From: an uncultured Planctomycetaceae bacterium
GTDB lineage: Bacteria > Planctomycetota > Planctomycetia > Planctomycetales > Planctomycetaceae
NCBI GenBank assembly: GCA_903924405.1
Contig: CAIYBH010000175.1
Location: 1 to 33,284 of the forward strand
Length of the DNA: 33,284 nucleotides
Direction of reading: 5' to 3'
Shown in pieces: positions 1-8,066 of this stretch; the first letter of the stretch is position 1; each line of letters opens with the position of its first letter. A program made the position numbers and the translations under genes. The notes beneath the pieces were generated by a model. The model had not been told where the DNA came from, did not search any database, and saw only the letters and a program-made list of their open reading frames with translations.

Positions 1-527
1 CTGCCCCACGCCTGCAATCCGGCATCAAACAGTGATAGCGAAATTGCGGCCAGCAGTGCCAGGCCAATCGTGATGGACACCCGCCTCGCGGATCGAACAC
101 TACCGGACGATGCGCCGGAACCCGCCTGAATAAACCCAACACCCAGCGCGGCCAGCGCGGCACCGGTCCAGACTCGACCAGAGATCGCTTCGTCGGTCAG
201 TATGGCCAGAATGATCGCCACAATAATGACTTTCACTCCGAACACCGGTGTTGCGACAGACACGTCGCCCTGTTGAAAGGCCAGATATGTGAACATCTGC
301 CCGGCAACAAAACACACGGCGACCAGCGCTGCCTGCCACCAGTCACCGAGAGGCAGCATCTGCTCCTGCTGCAGCCCGACGATCAACCAGAACAAACCCA
401 GCCAGAAGTTCGCCAGAAATGTTCCAGTCCAGGGACTTGCCCCGCGAACAATCGCCTGCTTGGCGAACAACATGCCGAACACAAATACGAAACTGGAAAA
501 CAAGGGAAACAGCAGATGCACAGGCAC
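1..527 (-). CDS. EamA/DMT-family membrane permease, truncated by the window edge
   Basis: This is the N-terminal part of a polytopic inner-membrane protein that runs off the left edge; about 175 residues are visible. Reading leftward from a GTG at 527 (an alternative GTG is at 521) the frame stays open. It gives hydrophobic segments at about residues 4-22, 37-52, 66-84, 91-110 and 118-133, with a further one starting near 153. The stretch at 89-99 (VSVATPVFGVK) followed by a hydrophobic run and TDE resembles the end of the first EamA repeat in drug/metabolite transporters. An in-frame TGA at 534-536 limits the start, and only a weak GAGAG precedes it. The substrate cannot be told. I am fairly sure of the superfamily and less sure of the exact start. 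The gene is separated from the DUF6807 gene by a strong hairpin. Confidence 0.72.
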   Translation of the reverse strand, partial: MPVHLLFPLFSSFVFVFGMLFAKQAIVRGASPWTGTFLANFWLGLFWLIVGLQQEQMLPLGDWWQAALVAVCFVAGQMFTYLAFQQGDVSVATPVFGVKVIIVAIILAILTDEAISGRVWTGAALAALGVGFIQAGSGASSGSVRSARRVSITIGLALLAAISLSLFDAGLQAWG

Positions 528-665
528 AGGGAATCAAACTCTCTGTCAGGGAAACTCTGCACGAAGGCGGCTGTGGCAGGGATGAAAACTCGCTCGGAGT
601 CGCAGAAATGGAGACACAGACGGGCTTGACCGTCGACCGTCCGGAAACCCCGGCCACGAGGCAGG

Positions 666-700
666 CTCCGCAGCAGCGAAACACCAGCGCTGCCGCGGAG
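666..700 (-). terminator. Strong 3' hairpin after the DUF6807 gene, no U-tract
   Basis: Positions 666-678 and 688-700 form a 13-pair stem around a 9-nt loop, 17 nt beyond the stop of the DUF6807 gene. The only non-Watson-Crick position (672/694) is A/C on the plus strand but a G-U wobble on the minus strand, which fits a minus-strand transcript. No T-run follows, so this is not a classical intrinsic terminator. It could act as a 3'-end stabiliser or as a Rho-assisted terminator. Confidence 0.5.
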
Positions 701-717
701 ACATATTCCGAGGGCCG

Positions 718-1644
718 TCATTTTCCGGAAAAGAGCTGCCATGCCGATTCAATGCCGGCACCGGCCGCATCACCATCGTGAAAATACATTCCATAACGCA
801 GTCGCAGAGTGGCTCCGGTTTTCAACTCCACAGGCTTAGCGTTCTGAGCCCCGTTTGTGTAAGCCTTTTCGCCAAATGGACTGATCGAAAATAAACCGTA
901 GTCACGAACGTGATAACGGGATGGGCGGAAATTTTCGGGATGATCCATGATCGTCACACCGGCGGTTTTCCCACCCACCTCACCACTGTAATCCACCCAG
1001 GAAAACGACTTGCCCCAGCACTGAGCCGTTGTTTTTGATCCATCACTGGCGACGACCCGACCGCCGTTTTTCTCCTTCATGGAAGGCGCGACACGGAAGC
1101 CGAACAAGCCTTCCTTGGTGTCTTCGAATACCACGTCGTTTGTGGACGCTGAAAACGTCATGTCGTACACCAGCAGACGATTGGGATGAATCGTGACGGT
1201 CACGGTCTCCACAACCTCGGGGCGACCCGATTCCGGATGCCGCCATTCGTTTGTGGCTCTGAAGGACGCCGTCGATCCGCTGGCCGTCAGAATCTCAACC
1301 GCCGTATTTCGGATCACGCCTTTTTCGGCCCAGAATTTGACCCCATTGACTTCATCGATGGCATTCCAGATGCCCTTGTGGTGCGGATGATCCGCATCCG
1401 AAGCATCCTCCAGCGCCCGATTCAGCACAACTCCTGCAGCGGTAGTCACCGGTAAAAAATAGGGCTTGGGAAGCTGTGAACCGTAGTTAAAAGTCGTAAA
1501 CGGCTGATCGTTCACAGTGATCGTCAACGCAGCGGAATCCGTCTGATGAATCTGCACGGTATCCGCCGCAAGGCTTTCGCCGCGGACAAGCAATAGTGTT
1601 GCAAAAGCGATCAGCAAACCCCGAAAAACTGGCGTATAAGTCAT
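718..1644 (-). CDS. DUF6807 (PmoA-like) secreted protein
   Basis: A 308-residue exported protein of the DUF6807 family, often mislabelled as methane oxygenase PmoA in databases. The family is common in Planctomycetes and is usually linked to carbohydrate catabolism; no reaction is established. A signal peptide spans residues 1-26, with hydrophobic core 10-20 and likely cleavage after SLA. Family landmarks are KPYFLPV at 60-66 and the His-rich DHPHHKGIW at 85-93, plus a C-terminal beta-rich region ending in RLRYGMYFHDGD. The ATG at 1644 is chosen because AAGGAG lies 10 nt upstream; the frame stays open further upstream but looks non-coding. It stands alone: the next genes are far away or behind a strong hairpin. 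Confidence 0.85.
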   Translation of the reverse strand: MTYTPVFRGLLIAFATLLLVRGESLAADTVQIHQTDSAALTITVNDQPFTTFNYGSQLPKPYFLPVTTAAGVVLNRALEDASDADHPHHKGIWNAIDEVNGVKFWAEKGVIRNTAVEILTASGSTASFRATNEWRHPESGRPEVVETVTVTIHPNRLLVYDMTFSASTNDVVFEDTKEGLFGFRVAPSMKEKNGGRVVASDGSKTTAQCWGKSFSWVDYSGEVGGKTAGVTIMDHPENFRPSRYHVRDYGLFSISPFGEKAYTNGAQNAKPVELKTGATLRLRYGMYFHDGDAAGAGIESAWQLFSGK

Positions 1645-1895
1645 AAGGCAGGAACTCCTTCGGCAACAGGATGCAGAACAGAACAGAGACTTTTTCCGCA
1701 AAGCGTTGATCCTGCAGCGGCATGCGGCGACAAAACAGGAATGCCTTCGGCCATCCAGCACGCCTGCACACTCCTCAGTCTACGGAATACCTCAGTGACT
1801 CTGATCCGCACCAAGGGACTGCCTATCCTACAAACCCTGCCCTCGATTCGCCACCAGCGGACGGTCTTCAGCAGAGACCACGGGCTTCCACCTCG
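1645..1895. other. Non-coding gap upstream of the DUF6807 gene
   Basis: No convincing gene here. It should hold the promoter of the DUF6807 gene, but I see no clear -35/-10 pair. The 154-bp structured repeat begins at its right end. Confidence 0.5.
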
Positions 1896-2049
1896 GATGG
1901 TGAAACGGCAAGAATCCTGCCAATAGTCGCGTTTCGCTCCGTCGAAACGTGCCCCCTGGCTGATCACTGCCGAATCCAGCACACACACAGGTTTCCGCGA
2001 TCAAGCCGAAAACGCAGCTGAACTCCCAGATTGCCATCGTTTCGCCATC
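1896..2049 (+). repeat. 154-bp structured repeat, copy A
   Basis: This element aligns end to end, without gaps, with 24270-24423, at about 70% identity by hand count (108/154). Its ends are complementary: GATGGTGAAACG at the left pairs with CGTTTCGCCATC at the right, with one U-G wobble. Inside are a perfect 7-bp hairpin (CGTTTCG 1930-1936 with CGAAACG 1943-1949) and a second short stem (1956-1959 with 1976-1979). It lies between two minus-strand genes. The wobbles fit a plus-strand RNA better than a minus-strand one. It could be a structured RNA or a MITE-like element. After it, 2050-2196 shows nothing recognisable. Confidence 0.7.
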
Positions 2050-2196
2050 CCGGCTTCGACATCCACCCGCAACGGTGCTCAGGGCCCGGAGGGCCGATGC
2101 GTTTCCTGTCCTTGCTGCCGCCCCCGTGTGAACGATGTTCGGCGCGTCATTGCGATACAGGCAGCCAGGGTCTGTTGGGCGCGAACAACTCCCGTA

Positions 2197-3738
2197 CTAA
2201 TCAATTTCTTCCAGAAACGCGCGTCGCATGCGACGATGGGATCGCGAAATCGCAGCCACCAGACGCGTCACGGCTTCGCGTTCACCATCTTCAACCTCAT
2301 GCTCCAGTTCCTCCAGCTGCTCCCTCAGAATTCGAGTTCTCCAGCGATGGTACTCACTGAGTGATCCGTGGCGCAGCCATGCACCCACCTCAAGTTTTCT
2401 TGACCAGTCGTCATAACGTTCCGCCCAGTATTTTGTTTCCACTGGGTTCATGGTGAGTGCTGCACTCAGCGCTCCGATCCTTGCGTCCGTCATCACCTCA
2501 AGACTATCCGCTGGATTCGGATAGTAGGTAAAGCAGCCGGCAATACTGACCGCAACCAGCCCTGACAGGCAGAGCAGTCCCAGGACAGGAGCTGGAATCA
2601 CTGTGTCGTAACGTCCGGGACCTGCACTTTCGTTCGGCTGCTCAAGCCAGCGGTCCAGACGTCCCTGACGATCGACCACTTTCAGAATCAAACCGCTGAC
2701 CGCGATCGTTGTCAGCAGCATCAGCGGTCGCCACTGCCACGCAGGAACATCTCGCTCCAGCTTTGTCTGAAACGCCAACGCTGGATTAAGTTCCGTATCG
2801 GCAAACGGGCGACAGTAGATATCAAAGGCATGTGTGTGATTGGCAGGTTCAACATCGCGAGGAAAAAGAGGTTTGTCCACACTGTAGGCCAGCCCCAGCA
2901 CAATACTCAGCAGCACCAGCAGCCAGACGGAGGTACGACGAAATCCGAATTCCGCATACATCCAGCCGATGCCGCCAAGGTTAACACCGGCCCCGAGTAT
3001 CAGCAGCACAAAGGCTGCGCCGATCGAGTTTGCGTGCTGAAACATGGATCCAAGCTGCGACATGGCCAGCATCGGGGTGGCGTAGACCGGAAGTGCAAGT
3101 CCCGCCATCAGCAATGGTGCGACAGGGTTGTCCGCGTTGAAGGCGTGTTGAAGTCCGTTCGATGGAAGCACGGCCCCCAGTAACCCCACTCCCAGCAACC
3201 CCAGCAGAATCCAGCCCATGCAGGCGCCTGCGGTATCACGAGCTGTCGTCAGCAGTAGAGAGAGCATTCTGCGATAACCATACTGGATCATCGGTTCCTG
3301 AACCACGTGTGTGGCTGAGTCCGGAAAGAACCTGTCCCAGAGGATCCCGGCAACGGTCACAATCAGCAGCGAACATCCGGCAAAGGACAAAATGGCAACA
3401 GGTTCTGAAAGTGTCAGTCCGTACAACAGCGACAGAGGATTGAACAGTGGGCCTGAGATCGCAAACGCCAGTATGGTTCCTCCACGAATCCCCGCCCTGC
3501 GAAGCTCGCGAACTACCGGAATCACGCCCAGTGAGCATACCGGCAGCAGCATTCCCAGTAACCACGCTCGTACCAACGCCCATCTGGTCCCTTCGCCGAA
3601 CAGACGTCGTGTCGTCTCGTAGCCGCAGAATCGCCGAAAGATCGCAGCCGTGAAGAACCCTGCCAGTATGAACGGAGCTGCCTCAATCAGGCTGATCAGA
3701 CCGCGAAATATCAACCCGTAAATCATCGATGGCAGCAT
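2197..3738 (-). CDS. DUF318-type (ArsP_1-like) permease with C-terminal extension
   Basis: A 513-residue inner-membrane protein of the predicted-permease superfamily that includes SO_0444-type Cu/Zn exporters and ArsP-like arsenical exporters. The first repeat carries LLPVCSLGVIPVVRELRRAG at 64-83 and the GPLFNPLSLLYG loop at 96-107. The second repeat carries LPVYATPMLAMSQLG at 216-230 and GAGVNLGG at 249-256. Better-known relatives have a CSCG motif in the first repeat; here it is CSLG, so one putative metal-binding Cys is absent. After about residue 290 come two more hydrophobic segments and a charged C-terminal tail rich in Glu and Arg. The ATG at 3738 has GAGGAG 8 nt upstream. Export of a metal or metalloid is inferred from the family only. 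It is separated from the lipoprotein gene to its right by a terminator-like hairpin. Confidence 0.8.
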   Translation of the reverse strand: MLPSMIYGLIFRGLISLIEAAPFILAGFFTAAIFRRFCGYETTRRLFGEGTRWALVRAWLLGMLLPVCSLGVIPVVRELRRAGIRGGTILAFAISGPLFNPLSLLYGLTLSEPVAILSFAGCSLLIVTVAGILWDRFFPDSATHVVQEPMIQYGYRRMLSLLLTTARDTAGACMGWILLGLLGVGLLGAVLPSNGLQHAFNADNPVAPLLMAGLALPVYATPMLAMSQLGSMFQHANSIGAAFVLLILGAGVNLGGIGWMYAEFGFRRTSVWLLVLLSIVLGLAYSVDKPLFPRDVEPANHTHAFDIYCRPFADTELNPALAFQTKLERDVPAWQWRPLMLLTTIAVSGLILKVVDRQGRLDRWLEQPNESAGPGRYDTVIPAPVLGLLCLSGLVAVSIAGCFTYYPNPADSLEVMTDARIGALSAALTMNPVETKYWAERYDDWSRKLEVGAWLRHGSLSEYHRWRTRILREQLEELEHEVEDGEREAVTRLVAAISRSHRRMRRAFLEEID

Positions 3739-3816
3739 ATGACCAGCTCCTCATGGCTCTTTTCCGCACCGATCTGCGGGAACCCGGAATACAGTTTTCC
3801 AGAACGATTTGATTTC

Positions 3817-3859
3817 AAAAAAGTTGTCGCCCATGCGGTGACGCACTCAATTGCGACTT
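3817..3859 (-). terminator. Possible intrinsic terminator of the DUF58-MoxR operon
   Basis: On the minus strand, GTCGC (853-857 of the 3,000s) pairs with GCGAC (826-830) around an inner TGCG/CGCA hairpin, and a run of six T follows (3822-3817). It sits 28 nt beyond the stop of the last operon gene and 79 nt before the DUF318 permease start. The stem is short. Confidence 0.42.
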
Positions 3860-3886
3860 CACTGCGAACGAGATCATGACAGCAAG

Positions 3887-4423
3887 TCACCCATCATCAC
3901 GAGCCGCAGGGATCAGTTCCTGCAGGACGCTTAGTGATTCCGTCCAGCCGCTGCTGTTCTGAAATCGGCCATTTTCAAGGCCCTCCAGAGCTTGCAGCAG
4001 TCGCTCACGGCACACAGCAGCCCTGTCAAAATCCGCCCTCCGAAGTTCACTGGCGGCTGCAAGTTCAGGGATCCACTGAATCAGGTCTCGCAATTCCGCA
4101 ATGCGGTGCTGCTCCTGATCGGCTTCCTTATCCGAAGTCGGTCCCGTTAAGTCGACAAGATGTTGCTGCAACGCTGTGACAAGACTCTCAAATGTCTGCG
4201 GTTTGTGCGGTGGTGCAACGTGGTCTGCGGATTCCGCAGAGGTGTCGTGGAATTCACTCTTCAGGTCGGACGATCCACAACCAGCCAGCAGGACACAGCA
4301 CATGACAGTGAGCCATACGCCGGTGGAATAATCGCCCTCGCCTCCACACGGGATCAGCGCAGGTCGCAGGTGATACGCGGGGAAAGTGATTTTCTTCGGC
4401 CACAACACAACAGGCGTGTTCAT
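3887..4423 (-). CDS. Small lipoprotein coupled to the MoxR gene
   Basis: I do not recognise a family. The 178-residue product has a hydrophobic stretch ending in a lipobox (LLAGC, Cys49), followed by a Ser/Asp-rich linker and a helical, Glu/Arg/Leu-rich C-terminal region, so it is probably a lipid-anchored envelope protein. The ATG at 4423 overlaps the MoxR stop codon as ATGA, which implies translational coupling. That start gives an unusually long 35-residue n-region before the hydrophobic core; a later ATG at 4303 would leave only eight residues before the lipobox Cys. Position as the last gene of the DUF58/transglutaminase/MoxR operon suggests it serves the same envelope process. Function is unknown. 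Confidence 0.68.
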   Translation of the reverse strand: MNTPVVLWPKKITFPAYHLRPALIPCGGEGDYSTGVWLTVMCCVLLAGCGSSDLKSEFHDTSAESADHVAPPHKPQTFESLVTALQQHLVDLTGPTSDKEADQEQHRIAELRDLIQWIPELAAASELRRADFDRAAVCRERLLQALEGLENGRFQNSSGWTESLSVLQELIPAARDDG

Positions 4424-5388
4424 GTTTGATACTCCGGAACGGCAACCCGATCAAGGACTTCCTGAATCACTCTGCGAGCATCCATGGGCTCCAGTCCCAG
4501 GCGAACATTGAGGACAGGCTCGGCAACATCCTGCACATCGTCCGGCGTGATGAAATCTCTCCCCCTGATCCATGCCTGAGCCTGAGCAATTCTCTGCCAT
4601 GTCAGCAGGCCGCGTGGACTGAGTCCAGGCAGGACGGAAGGATGCTGACGAAACTCCCGGGCCAGTCGAACCAGGTAGTCACCCACAGATTCAACAACGG
4701 CAATCGTCATCACCATGGACTGAATTCGCTGCAGTTGATCCGGCGACAGAATTATTCGGTCAGTTGTCTGACTGATTCCCGGCCGAGTCGCCTCCAGCAG
4801 CATGCGTACTTCGTCACGTGGATCCGGATATCCAATACTCACCTTCATGGCAAATCGATCCAGCTGTGCCTGAGGCAGTGGATAGGTGCCATGCTCGTCA
4901 ATGGGATTCTGAGTCGCGATGACAAAGAACCTGGACGAAAGAACATACTGACGCGAGTCGACCGTGACCTGACGCTCGGCCATGGCTTCCAGTAACGCAC
5001 TCTGCGTTCTGGGTGTCGCGCGATTGATCTCATCCGCCAGCAGAATGTCCGAGAAAACGGGACCTTCCCGAAATTCAAATTCATGAGTCTTCTGATTGAA
5101 CAGACTGAACCCCGTAATATCACCCGGCAGCAGATCGGGTGTGCACTGGCAACGCGAAAACCGTCCGCCAAGTCCCGCCGCCAGCGCCTTGGCCAGCGTT
5201 GTCTTTCCCAGTCCGGGCTTATCCTCCAGGAGCAGGTGGCCATTGGCCAGTAAACACAACAGCGCCAGCTCCACGACGTCCGGTTTCCCTCGTAATGCAA
5301 GATTCAGATGTCTTCGCAGGGCATCCACACGATCCAGTTCGTTCCCCTGCGTTTGCCCCGATGTTTCCGTGCAGTACATAGCGTTCAT
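4420..5388 (-). CDS. MoxR-family AAA+ ATPase
   Basis: A 322-residue MoxR-type AAA+ ATPase. These act as chaperone-like ATPases and are usually encoded with DUF58 and transglutaminase-like proteins. Visible motifs are Walker A PGLGKTT at 58-64 (Lys62), Walker B DILLADEIN at 114-122, sensor-1-like IATQNP, and GLSPRG in the lid domain, the usual sensor-2 region of the family. The chosen ATG at 5388 overlaps the upstream transglutaminase stop as ATGA. An AAAGGA lies very close to it, and a second ATG at 5379 has better spacing, so the first three residues are uncertain. Open frame continues upstream into the neighbour but is not needed. The 3' end overlaps the lipoprotein start by 4 nt. Confidence 0.93.
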   Translation of the reverse strand: MNAMYCTETSGQTQGNELDRVDALRRHLNLALRGKPDVVELALLCLLANGHLLLEDKPGLGKTTLAKALAAGLGGRFSRCQCTPDLLPGDITGFSLFNQKTHEFEFREGPVFSDILLADEINRATPRTQSALLEAMAERQVTVDSRQYVLSSRFFVIATQNPIDEHGTYPLPQAQLDRFAMKVSIGYPDPRDEVRMLLEATRPGISQTTDRIILSPDQLQRIQSMVMTIAVVESVGDYLVRLAREFRQHPSVLPGLSPRGLLTWQRIAQAQAWIRGRDFITPDDVQDVAEPVLNVRLGLEPMDARRVIQEVLDRVAVPEYQT

Positions 5389-8066
5389 GATCCTTTCAAA
5401 AATATTCTGCTGGCAACACTGGCTGCAGCAGCTGACTGCTCTGAGCAATCTGCTGCAGCAGTGTCTGTCAACGCCGGGACCTGAGCGGACATTGCCGTCT
5501 GCTCAGGCCGTCTGCGTCTGCTGACAGTCGTTCTCGTTTGTACCCTTCGTTCGAGGTCCGCTGATTCGGCCCCGGAAACCGGACTGCTGCCTCTGCTCCG
5601 CTGCATTTCACTCCGCCATGAAGCAGGTGATGGACTCGTCGACTGTCGTTGACTGCGACTGGCACTGCGCAGCAGAGCCAGCGGGAATTGCTGCTGAATG
5701 GCCAGACAAAGTTGCCGAACGCTGGCGTCACTCTGCGTCTTGTCGTTCTCAGAAAATGCGGCCCGCTCTGCAAGATGCAGAAACTGATGTCGAAGTGGGG
5801 ACTGCAGTTCGGGAAACTGAGCCAGCCAGCGGCTGAGTGTCATGTGCTGTGGTCGAGGAATTCCTGCGATTCGAAGACGATGGTCCAGTAGTCGAGCCGT
5901 CTGAAGTATCCGCCCGCGCTGTGAGGATTCCGGGAACCATTGCCACGAAAGCGTTCGGAGCCGGATACTCAGTTCCCCGCGGAACAAAAACACAACCACG
6001 GTCGCCAGACAACCGGCAGGATATGCCGGCCAGAACGCGCGGCAGGTCTGTATGACGCTGAGGAGACTGGACCACAGCCACTGCAGTCGTCCCGGAGGTC
6101 GGCCGGGGACGACGTAGCCGGGAGATGGTTCCATGGTCGCCCATGTACCGGCTCCAATCAGCACCTCGCACCAGAAATGAGCGTCAGAACCCAGCACCGC
6201 AGTATGCCGTCCCCGCGTATCGTACCGCTCTGGCCGCGCGTAGAATCCGGAGATGAGACGAGTCGAGTACCCGAGACTGCGCATCATCACGGCTGCTGCT
6301 GTCGCAAACAAATACTCCGGACCACTCCGTGTTCTGAACAGAAATTCACTGACCGGGAGCATGTCTCCGTCAGTCATCTGCACGGTTCGATCCAGGCGAT
6401 ACTCCTGTTGCAGTCTGGCGCAAATCGCATCCATCTGCCCGAACCCTCGGGGAATTCCAGTGGTCCATGAACGTGCCAGTTCCCGGATCTGGTCCAGTTC
6501 CGGGCCCGTTGGCAAAGTACTTTCCTGCGTTGTGCGGGCTGAGGAAAACGGCACCGATTTGCGAGCGCGGAGTTCATCCGGGTCCGGCACCTCAGATCGA
6601 AAATGGATCGGTACCAGTTCCGGAAGACTGTCTCTGTTCATTTGCAACAGACTGTCACACTTCCACGAAAACAGATCGACACGCTCGACATGCTCGATAT
6701 GCACGAATCTTGTGCCGGCCGGCGCTGGAATTGTGGGGGATTTCAGGTTGATCGGCTTAATGGCATGCGTATCAGCATACAAATCAAATTCCGCCACATT
6801 GGCCCGCACCGGTATCTGCAGCCACGGCTTTCCTCCGATGTGGACAAAAGACAATTGCAGAGGATCTGCGGGCGGGGCCGCCGCATACCATGTCAGCCCG
6901 TCGAAAGTATCATAGACTTCCGTACGCAGGTAGACGGGCACGCGTCCGGAAACATAAAGCAGTGCAGTTCCGGAAATCGCCGCGGCCCGCTTCTGTTGAG
7001 ACGCGGACTTTTTCCGCAGTGTCGAAAACTCACGCCCTGCATGGCTGACCGTACTCAATCGCTGACGGATCGTGGCCATCATGTCCGGTGGAAGCGCTAC
7101 GGCACTCTGTGTCGTTCGGTTCTTTCGCAGCGGTTCGTCAAACTGATCGTTGATCACGTCATAAAGCGAGGGCTTCTCGGAATCCGCCATTGGCGCCTGA
7201 TCAATCGGGCCAAAGCTGCGAATGTCATCCTGCCCGGCGACGAGGGAATCCCCGTCATTCACTCCGCCCCGCGAGAACTCATCATACTCCCCATCACCTC
7301 CGGACCCCGGCAAAAAGCCCCGAAGTGCTGTCAGATCGCTCCGCCCCCCGGCCGTGGTAGCGGCTGCTGCCAGCATCGCAATTGCCGGACCGGCAAGGAA
7401 CCAGCGCAGCGGTAACCTGCGCGATTGCTCCCGCAGCATGCGTGACCGAAGTCCATTCCAATGCCCCAGCATCACCCAGCTGACGGCACAGAATCCGTAG
7501 CCTGCCACCAGCCAGTAGACCCGATGATCACGAGTCACTGCGGCGCAGAATACACACAGCACCACTCCGATAAACAGACTCATTCTCTGTGCGGAAATGT
7601 TCAGCCCCAGGATGGCCAGTGCCAGCATCAGATTCTTCTGACTGTGCATCAGCATCATCTCAAATGGGCGACCACTTGCGAAAACCAGTCGCTGAATCGG
7701 TTCCCATAACAGGCTAAGCAGCGGCACAAGAATCAGCACAGGAGTGATCGCAGGATGTCCTGCGAGAACGCCATGAAATCGCCGAGTCAGGATGGTCAGC
7801 AGCGCGGCCAGCACGCCCTCAAAAAGAATCTGGCCCCATAACGAGATCTCACCTCGACTTCCATCAGCATCCGTCAGCAGATAGGCCGCCATGGCCGAAA
7901 TCGCCAGACCTGCGGAAAAGTAGTGCAGAGTCCCCTCATCCTCGGTCCACTCCCGGGATGTCGCTGCGGTGTCGTATGGCCGATCCGCTGTGCGGGCCGT
8001 GTGAAACTCGCGAATACCCCGCCCCTGCAGCCTTCCGCTTCGTGGGTTCGTGCGTTTATCCGACAC
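5385..8066 (-). CDS. Transglutaminase-like membrane protein (TgpA/DUF3488-like) lacking the catalytic Cys
   Basis: An 893-residue membrane protein. Several transmembrane segments lie between about 50 and 240, followed by a long extracytoplasmic region, a transglutaminase-like core at about 540-650, another membrane segment near 680-698, and a cytoplasmic tail that is Ser/Arg/Ala-rich at its end. The core keeps its His in DAHFWCEV (His630). The position where relatives have the nucleophilic Cys (Gly-x-Cys-Glu) reads SGPEYLF, with Pro583, and the usual Asp of DPTPG is Glu646. Classic protease or transglutaminase activity is therefore doubtful. The GTG start at 8066 has AGGGGG 6 nt upstream and overlaps the DUF58 gene by 11 nt. 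The stop overlaps the MoxR start. It is the second gene of a four-gene operon. Confidence 0.88.
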   Translation of the reverse strand: MSDKRTNPRSGRLQGRGIREFHTARTADRPYDTAATSREWTEDEGTLHYFSAGLAISAMAAYLLTDADGSRGEISLWGQILFEGVLAALLTILTRRFHGVLAGHPAITPVLILVPLLSLLWEPIQRLVFASGRPFEMMLMHSQKNLMLALAILGLNISAQRMSLFIGVVLCVFCAAVTRDHRVYWLVAGYGFCAVSWVMLGHWNGLRSRMLREQSRRLPLRWFLAGPAIAMLAAAATTAGGRSDLTALRGFLPGSGGDGEYDEFSRGGVNDGDSLVAGQDDIRSFGPIDQAPMADSEKPSLYDVINDQFDEPLRKNRTTQSAVALPPDMMATIRQRLSTVSHAGREFSTLRKKSASQQKRAAAISGTALLYVSGRVPVYLRTEVYDTFDGLTWYAAAPPADPLQLSFVHIGGKPWLQIPVRANVAEFDLYADTHAIKPINLKSPTIPAPAGTRFVHIEHVERVDLFSWKCDSLLQMNRDSLPELVPIHFRSEVPDPDELRARKSVPFSSARTTQESTLPTGPELDQIRELARSWTTGIPRGFGQMDAICARLQQEYRLDRTVQMTDGDMLPVSEFLFRTRSGPEYLFATAAAVMMRSLGYSTRLISGFYARPERYDTRGRHTAVLGSDAHFWCEVLIGAGTWATMEPSPGYVVPGRPPGRLQWLWSSLLSVIQTCRAFWPAYPAGCLATVVVFLFRGELSIRLRTLSWQWFPESSQRGRILQTARLLDHRLRIAGIPRPQHMTLSRWLAQFPELQSPLRHQFLHLAERAAFSENDKTQSDASVRQLCLAIQQQFPLALLRSASRSQRQSTSPSPASWRSEMQRSRGSSPVSGAESADLERRVQTRTTVSRRRRPEQTAMSAQVPALTDTAAADCSEQSAAAASVASRIFLKGS

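Noticed and set aside
6603..7415. A 270-codon plus-strand frame inside the transglutaminase-like gene
   Set aside because: Shadow of the long membrane protein; no ribosome site or domain.
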